NCBI GenBank assembly: GCA_015064425.1
Contig: SVSF01000003.1
Coordinates: forward strand, 1-39,001
Length of the DNA stretch: 39,001 nt
Reading direction: 5' to 3'
Source of the DNA: Oscillospiraceae bacterium
GTDB taxonomy: Bacteria > Bacillota_A > Clostridia > Oscillospirales > CAG-272
Below, in pieces: positions 26,543-33,432 of the stretch (positions within the stretch are counted from its first letter, which is position 1; the number at the start of each line of letters is the position of its first letter). The notes below the pieces were generated by a model. That model was not told where the DNA came from. It saw only the letters and a program-made list of their open reading frames with translations, and did not search any database. A program made the position numbers and the translations under genes.

Positions 26543-26577
26543 AAAAGGATTTATCTTCAGTGACAAATCCTTTTTTA
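26543..26577 (+). terminator. Second, back-to-back terminator
   Basis: A 10-bp perfect stem (26543-26552 with 26565-26574) with a 12-nt loop is followed by T-rich sequence. It lies 5 bases after the first terminator. Confidence 0.7.
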
Positions 26578-26579
26578 TT

Positions 26580-27131
26580 TTACTCTGAATAACATTTCTT
26601 CGACCACATCAAAGTCTTTAATAAGCTTAAACTATTATTCAGCGTATCGACAACTTTGAAAGAAACAATTCTATTTACCTTTGTTTCTAGCTTCACTTCG
26701 GAATTTTCAGATGCGGATTTAACCAAATTTTTGATTTCCTCAAGTTGATTTTTTTGTACCCAAATTTATATTTCTTATTGTTTTTGCGAACGGCAATATC
26801 AGCAAGCGAGGTGCGTAACGCAGATCTCCATCTATAATTTTCAAATGGTACCGATTGTGCTATTTTGTAGGCCCTACTAAAAAGGAAAACGGGAAAAGCT
26901 ACACAAATACCAGCAACCAGTATGAAACAAAGTAAAAATATCATCAAACATATTTGGAAAAATAGTACCGTTTCCGAACAAGAGCAACATAGGTATAAGT
27001 ATTATAAACCCCAACACTGCTATAAAACATGCAAGTACGCAGTAAACGGTATATGGAACGGGTTTCTTATTTCCCATGCCTTTTTCCGCTTCCGCAAAAA
27101 GTGTAACCGTATCAAAAACAGCCTTGCTCAT
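26580..27131 (-). pseudogene. Frameshifted small membrane protein gene
   Basis: Two overlapping minus-strand frames together describe one membrane protein of about 180 residues. From ATG 27131 (MSKAVFDTVTLFAEAEKG) the frame gives one hydrophobic helix (VYCVLACFIAVLGFIILI) and reaches FPNMFDDI. Removing one T from the T5 tract near 26937 joins it to LLCFILVAGICVAFPVFLFS, a second helix, and ENYRWRSALRTSLADIAVRK. Adding one A to the A7 tract near 26752 joins it to a polar tail (NQLEEIKNLVKSASENSEVK) ending at 26580. Both breaks are in homopolymers. An alternative frame at the very end reads FDVVEEMLFRVK, which resembles the end of the GH-like protein at 27328. Family not recognised. It may be real decay or sequencing error. 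Confidence 0.55.
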
Positions 27132-27163
27132 GCGCCCGCGAATAGTTTTGTTTCCACCAAAAT

Positions 27164-27274
27164 GCACCGTAGGTGCGCTTCATTGAAAAAAGCACTTGCT
27201 TGAAGCAAGTGCCTTTACTTTTTTGTGACGTCTAAAATGATTGCCGAGAGAAACTTCAACAGTCTCTCTCGGCA
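27164..27274. repeat. Cluster of three perfect hairpins, two with terminator character
   Basis: The hairpins are GCACC-GTA-GGTGC (27164-27176), GCACTTGCT-TGA-AGCAAGTGC (27192-27212) and a 10-bp stem TGCCGAGAGA/TCTCTCGGCA (27242-27251 with 27265-27274). The middle one has T6 on its minus-strand side and T-rich sequence on the plus side. The third lies 54 bases past the end of the minus-strand GH-like gene. Together they probably end that transcript. The rest of 27213-27327 holds nothing coding. Confidence 0.65.
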
Positions 27275-27327
27275 TTATAAAATATTAATTTTGAAGGTCA
27301 TTTACCGGAAGAGTCTTTATCATTTTC

Positions 27328-29241
27328 TCACTTCTTTACTCTGAAAAGCATGCCCTCCCCAGCATCAAACGCTTTGCTGAGACATCCGTTTCCGTTCTTA
27401 GAAACAATGCCGTCAGCCTCGGCATCATGCCATTCTGCGGTATCCGTATCAAAATATTCAAGTCCATTTTTCACGTCGGTAAATTCAAATAAATTTTCAC
27501 TGACCGTTTCGGATGAATAATACTTGTTGCTTATCATAAAGCTTCCGTCATCGAAGAAGCCTATAACAAAATTATCAGCCTTTATATTTCCGAGATCTCC
27601 GTATGATGTATATGCCGTACAGTTCGTTTCTACAGAAGACTCATCGTTAGCGTGGAATACCGCAGTAGATGTTTTATTAAAAAGTTCGTTTCCTATAGGA
27701 AGCAACCATTTATTTACCTTTTGTACGTCATAATAATGCTGATAGAGCGTTCCATTGCTGTCCGCACAAGAATTTGTCCACCCATCATTAAGAAGCCCTT
27801 CGTCAAGCCAATAAGTAAAATAAGATATTCTCTTCATACCATAGGTCAGGCACATATTAACTTCCCACTCTATCTGGTCATAGCTGAGATTGTCATAATT
27901 GTAATGCTGTGTCAGAGAGATTATCAGCATATATTCCAGATCGTTTGCCATAGACGTTGTTCTGATAGACTCCATATTGGTGAAGAAGCCCTTTCTTGCT
28001 CCGCCGTTTTTAAAATGATAATGATCGTAGCTGATAAATGAGGGGGCTCCCAGTTCGATAAAGGAATCAAGATACTCTTGGTATGTATCTTTTCCCAACT
28101 GCTTGGAGGTTGCATAATCGGGGTAAAGATTGACAAGTGATATATTTTCGGGATTGTACTTTTTAAACGCTGCGGTAACCTTGCCCAACGCACTGAAGGT
28201 TGCTGCAGAAGGCTCATCCATAAGCCACCAACCGTCTATCACGTCCATGTATTCATCATAATCTTTCACTATGGTTTTAACAAGATTATCGGCCTGAGCT
28301 TCACCTCTTTCGCTACGCGCAAGTTCGATCGCCTCTCTTATTCTGTTGTCTCTGAGTGCAGAGCATTTCAGTCCGTATTTTCTGAGGAGCTCCAATGCTT
28401 TCTTATTTATACGGGCATCTCCACCCTCAACGGGAATAGCGGTAAATCCGCATTCTGCAATGTTTTTTATATTTTCTTCTTGAACTACCTCTATACCTTG
28501 GGGTCCGTAATAATATGTTATCTCGAAGCTTCCCATACCGTCCGCCGGCTCAACCTGAGGAACAGTATATTTATAGATTATCGTTATATAAACAGGAAGT
28601 TTCTCGCCCTCCGACTCAATAGAGCAACAAAGATTTATCTTTCCTCCGAGAAGTTCCCCTGCCGCTTCGGCTTTAAGGGGCATAAGGAATGTAAAGGATC
28701 CTGCAAGCATTGCCATAAGAAGAATACAAGCCATATGTGACCTTTTTCCCTTAAGGATGAGCACTACTACAAGTACAACCGCAACGATCGCTGCTGCAAC
28801 GATAATAATATAAGTAGGAAGAGAATTTTTGCCGTCTTCCGTACCCGGAGATGTATCGCTGAGCTGCTCTGATTCTATCTCATGGAATCTAATACCAATA
28901 GAATAAGTCATTGTCATTTCTCCACCTGAAGATAAAGGAAGAGTTCCGATATCGCTTTTCAAAAGCTCGAATCCTTCGGGAACAGTTATATCTGCCGTAA
29001 TATCAACAAACTCATTCCGTCCCTTATTATTCAAGGTAATAACAATATCCGTGGCGTTCTCGCTCTCCGTTGCCTCTAATTCTGCATACAGGCCATCAGA
29101 ATTGCCCTTCAATATCTGCGGGACTCTTTGTGCTGCCACGATCTCCGTAACGGATAAGCTTATAAACAACGTCAAAAATACTATAGACAGCAACAGAACT
29201 GCAATTCCTTTTAAAGTTTGTATTTTGTTTTCTCTCATCAT
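27328..29241 (-). CDS. Membrane-tethered glycoside-hydrolase-like protein with internal transmembrane hairpin
   Basis: A predicted surface enzyme of 637 residues. Residues 10-33 form an N-terminal membrane segment. An Ig-like beta domain spans about 48-125 (DIVITLNNKGRNEFVDITAD). A second helix spans 144-163 (YIIIVAAAIVAVVLVVVLIL), then KGKRSH, then a third, signal-peptide-like helix (170-190) ending AEAAG. The rest looks like a TIM-barrel glycosidase: GWWLMDEPSA with D342/E343 as candidate acid, then SFISYDHYHF and ISYFTYWLDEG, closed by a small beta domain ending GEGMLFRVKK. I cannot assign a GH family. ATG 29241 is chosen (AAGGAGG 5-8 bases before the ATG-ATG pair); the frame is open to 29259. 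It starts 10 bases after the metallophosphoesterase gene. Confidence 0.75.
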   Translation of the reverse strand: MMRENKIQTLKGIAVLLLSIVFLTLFISLSVTEIVAAQRVPQILKGNSDGLYAELEATESENATDIVITLNNKGRNEFVDITADITVPEGFELLKSDIGTLPLSSGGEMTMTYSIGIRFHEIESEQLSDTSPGTEDGKNSLPTYIIIVAAAIVAVVLVVVLILKGKRSHMACILLMAMLAGSFTFLMPLKAEAAGELLGGKINLCCSIESEGEKLPVYITIIYKYTVPQVEPADGMGSFEITYYYGPQGIEVVQEENIKNIAECGFTAIPVEGGDARINKKALELLRKYGLKCSALRDNRIREAIELARSERGEAQADNLVKTIVKDYDEYMDVIDGWWLMDEPSAATFSALGKVTAAFKKYNPENISLVNLYPDYATSKQLGKDTYQEYLDSFIELGAPSFISYDHYHFKNGGARKGFFTNMESIRTTSMANDLEYMLIISLTQHYNYDNLSYDQIEWEVNMCLTYGMKRISYFTYWLDEGLLNDGWTNSCADSNGTLYQHYYDVQKVNKWLLPIGNELFNKTSTAVFHANDESSVETNCTAYTSYGDLGNIKADNFVIGFFDDGSFMISNKYYSSETVSENLFEFTDVKNGLEYFDTDTAEWHDAEADGIVSKNGNGCLSKAFDAGEGMLFRVKK

Positions 29242-29251
29242 ATATGCCTCC

Positions 29252-30055
29252 TTATACATTGCATCTTATATATTCGGTAGAAAACGTATTATCCTTTTTT
29301 TCAAGCAGCCTACATCCCCAGTTTTTATCTCCGCCGCGCGACTGTGAATATGAAAAATCACCGCAATAGAACACAGGAAGTCTGCGCCAATCGTCAGGAA
29401 GGATAAGAGTCTTATCCTCATGTATATGCCCGGCAAAAGCGCATACTATCTGCTCGTTTCCCGCAATAAGCTGCCTTGCCTTTTCGCTTTCATGGCTCGG
29501 AATCAGATCGTGCATACAGAGCATTATCATCTTGTTCGGATGACTTTTGATTATCTGCTCAAGCAGATCGGTATTTATGCCCGTATAAGTACCGTCACTG
29601 TTTACCTTTGGATCAAGGTCGCCGCCAAAAGTATCAAGCATGGCAAAAACAATGTTTCCATACACAAGAGAATATTCCCTCGGATGCCCTGTGATTCTTT
29701 CCCAATCTTCTTTACCGTACTGCTCATGGTTTCCGGGTATCATATAAGTGTCCGCAGGAAAACGTCTGCAATATTCCTTAACGTATACGTCCGTATTGCT
29801 TACGGGAGGTTCGTGCAGATAGGAACCTCCTATATCCCATTGCCAAAAATCAAGAGAATAGTCTCCCAAGGTAAGGATACAGTCAAAGGGCTTTGTCTCA
29901 TGCTGCTTATTTAAAAAATCACATAGGAGTTCCATTCTGATGCTATTCTCCGTATCATACCAGTTGATATGGCAATTATGTATATCCGTTACTATGGCAA
30001 CCCTTCCGTTACTCACTTTTTCTATGATATATTCCTTGTAGTCGTTTTTCTTCAT
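29252..30055 (-). CDS. Calcineurin-like metallophosphoesterase
   Basis: A 267-residue phosphohydrolase with no signal peptide. Metal motifs are complete: DIHNCH (24-29), GDYSLDFW (about 64), GNHEQYGKEDW (about 109), the histidine of CMHDLIPSH (about 181), and GHIHEDKT (about 209). It is not closely similar to the 6.8 kb paralogue. The substrate is unknown. It is cotranscribed with the downstream membrane-tethered GH-like gene, which hints at a phosphorylated glycan or sugar-phosphate substrate (inference). AGGAGG precedes the ATG. Confidence 0.88.
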   Translation of the reverse strand: MKKNDYKEYIIEKVSNGRVAIVTDIHNCHINWYDTENSIRMELLCDFLNKQHETKPFDCILTLGDYSLDFWQWDIGGSYLHEPPVSNTDVYVKEYCRRFPADTYMIPGNHEQYGKEDWERITGHPREYSLVYGNIVFAMLDTFGGDLDPKVNSDGTYTGINTDLLEQIIKSHPNKMIMLCMHDLIPSHESEKARQLIAGNEQIVCAFAGHIHEDKTLILPDDWRRLPVFYCGDFSYSQSRGGDKNWGCRLLEKKDNTFSTEYIRCNV

Positions 30056-30080
30056 CCAAACAGCCTCCTGCTTTTTTTAA

Positions 30081-30109
30081 ATTATATCACAATTACTTAA
30101 ATGTGTAAA
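30081..30109 (-). promoter_or_regulatory. Strong promoter of the metallophosphoesterase-GH operon
   Basis: On the minus strand TTTACA (30109-30104), a 17-bp spacer and TATAAT (30086-30081), about 25 bases before the ATG. It diverges from the tRNA-Gly promoter 65 bases away. Confidence 0.82.
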
Positions 30110-30173
30110 CTATACATAACAACTTTTATCGAAAGATGTTTATAAAAAATTTTTATATAATTCGAGATTATTA

Positions 30174-30202
30174 TTGACATTTCTCTTCCGGTCTGCTATA
30201 AT
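30174..30202 (+). promoter_or_regulatory. Perfect-consensus promoter of tRNA-Gly
   Basis: TTGACA (30174-30179), 17-bp spacer, TATAAT (30197-30202) with TGC before the -10: a full consensus sigma-A promoter. Confidence 0.93.
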
Positions 30203-30221
30203 AACTCCGTCAAATAGATCT

Positions 30222-30297
30222 GCGGATTTAGCTCATTTGGTAGAGCGCGACCTTGCCAAGGTCGAGGTGGCGGGTTCGAGCCCCGTAATCCGCTCCA
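30222..30297 (+). tRNA. tRNA-Gly (anticodon GCC)
   Basis: A 76-nt cloverleaf with encoded CCA. The acceptor stem is GCGGATT with AATCCGC. The D arm is GCTC...GAGC, the anticodon stem is CGACC/GGTCG with loop TTGCCAA (GCC), and the T arm is GCGGG-TTCGAGC-CCCGT. It has its own promoter and terminator. Confidence 0.97.
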
Positions 30298-30298
30298 A

Positions 30299-30328
30299 AA
30301 AATCCAAGTCGAAAGACTTGGATTTTTT
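30299..30328 (+). terminator. Terminator of tRNA-Gly
   Basis: A perfect stem (AATCCAAGTC, 30301-30310, with GACTTGGATT, 30315-30324) with a GAAA loop runs into T6. The last bases overlap the beginning of the palindrome array. Confidence 0.93.
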
Positions 30329-30506
30329 CATTTGTGCCGAAGGCACAACATCCTTTGACCGAAGGTCAACATCATTTCGAGCAATGCGAGAACATCATTT
30401 CTCATTTGTTCGGCACAAATGAACGAGGTTGCGCTTCGCGTAAATGAAGTTGCGGCAAGCCGCAAACGATGTGATGCTTCGCATCAATGATGTTGCCTTC
30501 GCGCAA
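30327..30506. repeat. Mirrored array of short palindromes with 6-nt CATCAT/ATGATG spacers
   Basis: Eight short palindromes, mostly 14-17 nt, lie at a period of 21-22 nt. Left side: TTGTGCC-GAA-GGCACAA (30332-30348), TTGACC-GAA-GGTCAA (30355-30369) and a degenerate one (30376-30392), with spacers CATCCT, CATCAT and CATCAT. Centre: an 8-bp stem (30402-30409 with 30415-30422). Right side: TTGCGC-TTC-GCGTAA (30429-30443), TTGCGGCAAGCCGCAA (30450-30465), TGATGC-TTC-GCATCA (30472-30486) and a weaker one (30493-30506), with spacers ATGAAG, ACGATG and ATGATG. Loops are GAA on the left and TTC on the right, so the array is mirrored. A 15-bp perfect inverted repeat (30327-30341 with 30409-30423) also ties the left edge to the centre. 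No ORF here is credible. Confidence 0.85.
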
Positions 30507-30530
30507 ACGGAAAGTTGCATTTGCACCCTA

Positions 30531-30637
30531 ACACAAAAGTCCTTGATTTTCAAGGGCTTTTCGTGTTTTTAGAGGTGAAAAACAACTCCTTTCACCATTG
30601 CACCTTTTTGTGAATCTTTTGGTCTCGAATCTGCGAC
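30531..30637. repeat. Left copy of a ~105-bp diverged direct repeat flanking an XRE gene
   Basis: Contains the hairpin AAAGTCCTTGA-TTT-TCAAGGGCTTT, then GTGTTTTTAGAGG, a polypyrimidine/CACC stretch and GGTCTCGAATCTGCGAC. It aligns along its length with 31413-31518. A further small hairpin, TTCAACC-TCA-GGTTGAA (30638-30654), lies just after it. Confidence 0.7.
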
Positions 30638-30674
30638 TTCAACCTCAGGTTGAAAAATATAAACCAATGATTTA

Positions 30675-30703
30675 TTGTATAAATAGATTATATGCGATAT
30701 AAT
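30675..30703 (+). promoter_or_regulatory. Promoter of the first XRE gene
   Basis: TTGTAT (30675-30680), 17-bp spacer, TATAAT (30698-30703). Confidence 0.75.
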
Positions 30704-30728
30704 TAACACAACGAAAGGAGCTGGTAAT

Positions 30729-31292
30729 ATGGAAAACGTAAATATTGTTTTAGCAGCAAACATATTAAAGTATAGAAAGAAGAGCGGTTTGAGCCAAGAA
30801 GAACTTGCAAACAAATTAGGAGTTACTTTTCAAGCTGTTTCAAAATGGGAAAATGCAAAAGCTGCGCCCGATATTACATTCTTACCGATAATGGCTGACA
30901 TTTTCGGTTGCTACATTGATGAGCTGTTTTCACGAGAGATCAAGACAGAAATTCATTATGATCACTGTGCTGAATTTCCTTGGCCAGATGACAACACTAT
31001 TCGAATTTTTCAAACTGTCGGTAAAAAAATTATTAAATCACAAGAAGCTAATACCTGCATTGAAGTGGCTTTCCCACGAAATTGTAATGAAACAACCAGA
31101 CAATATTTCAAGGTGGAGGTCTTTGGGAACCTCGTGTCTGATAGTAGTATAAACGGCGATGTGGTTTGCCGCGGCGGAATTGATTGCCATGAGATTAATG
31201 GTGATATAACATCACAAGGTGATGTTAGTGCTTATCAAATCAATAGTTATGGTAAAATTACTTGTAATAAGATTATCAACAAGAATAATTGA
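30729..31292 (+). CDS. XRE-family regulator with a beta-helical C-terminal domain
   Basis: A probable DNA-binding repressor. The N-terminal HTH (about 8-62) reads ILKYRKKSGLSQEELANKLG and VTFQAVSKWENAKAAPDITF. The C-terminal ~90 residues repeat short strands with Gly/Asp turns (FGNLVSDSSINGDVVCRGG, EINGDITSQGDVSAYQIN), like the small beta-solenoids of bactofilin or polymer-forming domains; this part could oligomerise. AAAGGAG precedes the ATG. The gene is more AT-rich than the housekeeping genes, and two diverged direct repeats bracket it, so transfer is likely. Its target and signal are unknown. Confidence 0.85.
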   Translation: MENVNIVLAANILKYRKKSGLSQEELANKLGVTFQAVSKWENAKAAPDITFLPIMADIFGCYIDELFSREIKTEIHYDHCAEFPWPDDNTIRIFQTVGKKIIKSQEANTCIEVAFPRNCNETTRQYFKVEVFGNLVSDSSINGDVVCRGGIDCHEINGDITSQGDVSAYQINSYGKITCNKIINKNN

Positions 31293-31351
31293 TTTTGGTG
31301 TGAATTCGTAATGTAAGAATTCAAAAGGTTCAAAATTGTTGGGGGGAGCTA

Positions 31352-31381
31352 AAAAAACCAAGCCAATCGGCTTGGTTTTTT
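31352..31381 (+). terminator. Terminator of the first XRE gene
   Basis: A perfect stem AAAAAACCAAGCC/GGCTTGGTTTTTT (31352-31364 with 31369-31381) with an AATC loop. Confidence 0.93.
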
Positions 31382-31412
31382 ATTCATTTGATTTTAATAC
31401 AACTTAAAATAA

Positions 31413-31518
31413 TATAAAAACCCTTGATCTTCAAGGGCTTTTTGTGTTTTTAGAGGAAAAACCATCCCTTTCTCACCCTTGCACCTTTTCCCTAACATTT
31501 TACTGTCGAACCCGCTAC
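31413..31518. repeat. Right copy of the ~105-bp diverged direct repeat
   Basis: Aligns with 30531-30637: hairpin CCCTTGA-TCT-TCAAGGG, then CTTTTTGTGTTTTTAGAGG, a CTCACCCTTGCACC stretch and ACTGTCGAACCCGCTAC. The last part resembles a tRNA T-arm, but no tRNA can be folded here. Outside this repeat, the terminator and the promoter, 31293-31652 shows nothing else. Confidence 0.7.
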
Positions 31519-31580
31519 ATTTTTAGTCCGCCATTAAACCGATCGTTTACAAAAACAACCGAAATTGAACAATGAGGTTA

Positions 31581-31630
31581 TTGTACTATAACGTATTATT
31601 TGTTACAATACAATCATAACAAGCGCTTGT
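31581..31630 (+). promoter_or_regulatory. Promoter and possible operator of the second XRE gene
   Basis: TTGTAC (31581-31586), 17-bp spacer, TACAAT (31604-31609). A 12-bp perfect palindrome, ACAAGCGCTTGT (31619-31630), sits at about +3 to +14, where a bound repressor would block initiation; it may be an autoregulatory site. Confidence 0.65.
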
Positions 31631-31652
31631 GTCTTTATTTTGGAGGAACAAA

Positions 31653-32723
31653 ATGAACATATTTTTGTGTGAACAACTAAAAAAGTTGCGAAAAGAAAAT
31701 GGGAACACACAGGAAGAGTTGGCTATGCATCTCGGAATTACTACCCAAGCTGTTTCAAAGTGGGAACGCGACGAAGGTTATCCCGATATCACTCTTTTGC
31801 CCGCAATTGCATCCTATTACAATGTAAGTATTGATGATCTTCTTGGTGTGGGAAAAATTGAAAAAGAGAAGAAATTGCGCGAGTACAGAGAAAAAGATGC
31901 CGAGTTATTCCGTGCCGGCAAGAATTCCGAACGTGTTGAACTATTGCGGGAAGCAATGAAAGAACTTCCGAATAATTTGTCGGTGATGTATGATTTGATG
32001 TATGCGTTACAAGCCGAAGACATAAAGAAAAATGCGGATGAAATTATAGAATACGGAAAGAGAATTTTAGATGAATCTACCGATAACGGCTTGCGGGGAG
32101 GAGCTATACAATCGTTGAGCTTTACCTACTATTATGCACTGGGGGATGCGGAATCAGCAAAAAAATATGCAGAAATGGCTGACATTTATGCAGTTACAGT
32201 TAATGAAATGATGCCCCGTTTTTTAGAAGGGGATTGTGCTGTTGAGTATTGTCAAAGCAATATTCAAACCCTTATTGAAATGATAGGACAAAATGCAAAC
32301 ATTATTATGTGGAAGGGAAAATATACGCCTGAGGAATCAATAAAAACATGTAAATTTGTTCTTGATTGCTATAGGTTACTTTATCCGGATGATAATTGCG
32401 GTTTTTATCATGTTCGTTTTTCGGAATTTTACGAAAAAATGGCCCTTAATTATTTGAAGCTTGAGGATGAACAGAATATGTTTGCTTGCCTTGAAAAAGC
32501 TGTAGAGCATGCGATAAAATTTGATAATCCAATTGATGGAACGTATACCTCATTTATGGTCAATAAAGTAAAAATGTCTTCTAATGATGCCGTCAAGGAT
32601 CACATCGAAAATCAATGCGGATTGCTTTTAAAATCTTTGAGAAAAGACACATTTGCGCATCTGCAAAATGATCCTCGTATGATAAACCTTATTAAGAAGT
32701 TGGAGCCGATAGCGATTGTGTGA
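31653..32723 (+). CDS. XRE-family regulator with TPR-like helical C-terminus
   Basis: Residues 1-60 form the HTH (LKKLRKENGNTQEELAMHLG, ITTQAVSKWERDEGYPDIT). A charged linker is followed by about 270 residues of paired helices resembling TPR repeats (ELLREAMKELPNNLSVMYDL, ADEIIEYGKRILDEST, KYAEMADIYA, MFACLEKAVEHAIKF). Such proteins usually sense a peptide or partner protein through the TPR part. ATG 31653 is chosen (GGAGG 6 bases before it); the frame is open from 31629 but without a ribosome binding site. It is AT-rich, unlike the left half of the window. No cognate peptide gene was found next to it. Confidence 0.88.
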   Translation: MNIFLCEQLKKLRKENGNTQEELAMHLGITTQAVSKWERDEGYPDITLLPAIASYYNVSIDDLLGVGKIEKEKKLREYREKDAELFRAGKNSERVELLREAMKELPNNLSVMYDLMYALQAEDIKKNADEIIEYGKRILDESTDNGLRGGAIQSLSFTYYYALGDAESAKKYAEMADIYAVTVNEMMPRFLEGDCAVEYCQSNIQTLIEMIGQNANIIMWKGKYTPEESIKTCKFVLDCYRLLYPDDNCGFYHVRFSEFYEKMALNYLKLEDEQNMFACLEKAVEHAIKFDNPIDGTYTSFMVNKVKMSSNDAVKDHIENQCGLLLKSLRKDTFAHLQNDPRMINLIKKLEPIAIV

Positions 32724-32753
32724 TTGACACCAATATATTGCATATGCTATAAT
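32724..32753 (+). promoter_or_regulatory. Promoter of the SGNH hydrolase gene
   Basis: TTGACA (32724-32729) begins on the base after the upstream stop codon; an 18-bp spacer and TATAAT (32748-32753) with TGC before it follow. Confidence 0.8.
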
Positions 32754-32817
32754 TCAAATAGTTTGTATAACATAAACGCAAAACCCTTATTTTTGATTCG
32801 GAAAGGAAAAATGCACA

Positions 32818-33432
32818 ATGAAGATATTGTTTCAGGGCGACAGCATTACAGATGCAGGAAGAGACAGAAGAAACTACCACCATATGGGAAACGGATATCC
32901 TAAATACGTATCGGAGCAGTTAAAGGAGAAGTTCCCCGAAACAGATTTTGAATTTATAAATATGGGTATCAGCGGAAACCGTACATGCCAGCTTTTTGAC
33001 CGTTTGTATACGGACACGATCGAATTTGAACCGGATATGATCTCCATATTGATTGGAATAAACGATCTGTGGCATAGATATGCATACGAGCGTATAGAGA
33101 CAACGTATGAACAGATCGAAGCAAACTACCGTGCTATTTTAACACGCTTACGTAAACAGACCAATGCGAAGATAGTAATGCTTGCACCCTATTTGCTGGA
33201 CTGTAATAGCATAGATTATATGAGAGAAGACCTTTCACTGCTTCTTCCTATTGTCAGCAAATTGGCTGATGAGTTTGCCGATGTATATATTCCTCTTGAC
33301 GGATTATTTGAAGAATCGCTTAAAACACAGCCCGAGCCATTATACTATTCCAATGACGGTGTACATCCCAATACCAACGGAGCAAAGTTTATTGCAAACC
33401 ATTTGACAGACGCCTTTGCCAAATTAATATGA
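32818..33432 (+). CDS. SGNH/GDSL-family hydrolase
   Basis: An intracellular esterase-type enzyme (lipase, carbohydrate deacetylase or thioesterase); the substrate is unknown. The four SGNH blocks are intact: GDSIT with the nucleophilic serine (residues 7-11), GISGN with the oxyanion glycine, GIND with the asparagine, and DGVHPN with the catalytic Asp/His. There is no signal peptide. The 204-residue length and wording (ISILIGINDLWHR) match the group often near xylan/pectin genes, where it may remove acetyl groups (inference). AAAGGA lies 10 bases before the ATG. It has its own promoter, after the XRE-TPR regulator. Confidence 0.93.
   Translation: MKILFQGDSITDAGRDRRNYHHMGNGYPKYVSEQLKEKFPETDFEFINMGISGNRTCQLFDRLYTDTIEFEPDMISILIGINDLWHRYAYERIETTYEQIEANYRAILTRLRKQTNAKIVMLAPYLLDCNSIDYMREDLSLLLPIVSKLADEFADVYIPLDGLFEESLKTQPEPLYYSNDGVHPNTNGAKFIANHLTDAFAKLI

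Noticed and set aside
30174..30422. An 82-codon plus-strand frame over tRNA-Gly.
   Set aside because: It is the promoter, tRNA and palindrome array read as protein.
30327..30506. CRISPR array.
   Set aside because: Repeats are variable palindromes and the short spacers are constant, the reverse of CRISPR; no cas genes are present.
31501..31520. Remnant tRNA or attachment site made from a tRNA 3' end (TCGAACCCGCTAC).
   Set aside because: It resembles a T-arm but no acceptor or anticodon stem can be folded, and it does not match the 3' end of the tRNA-Gly closely enough to call a duplicated attachment site.
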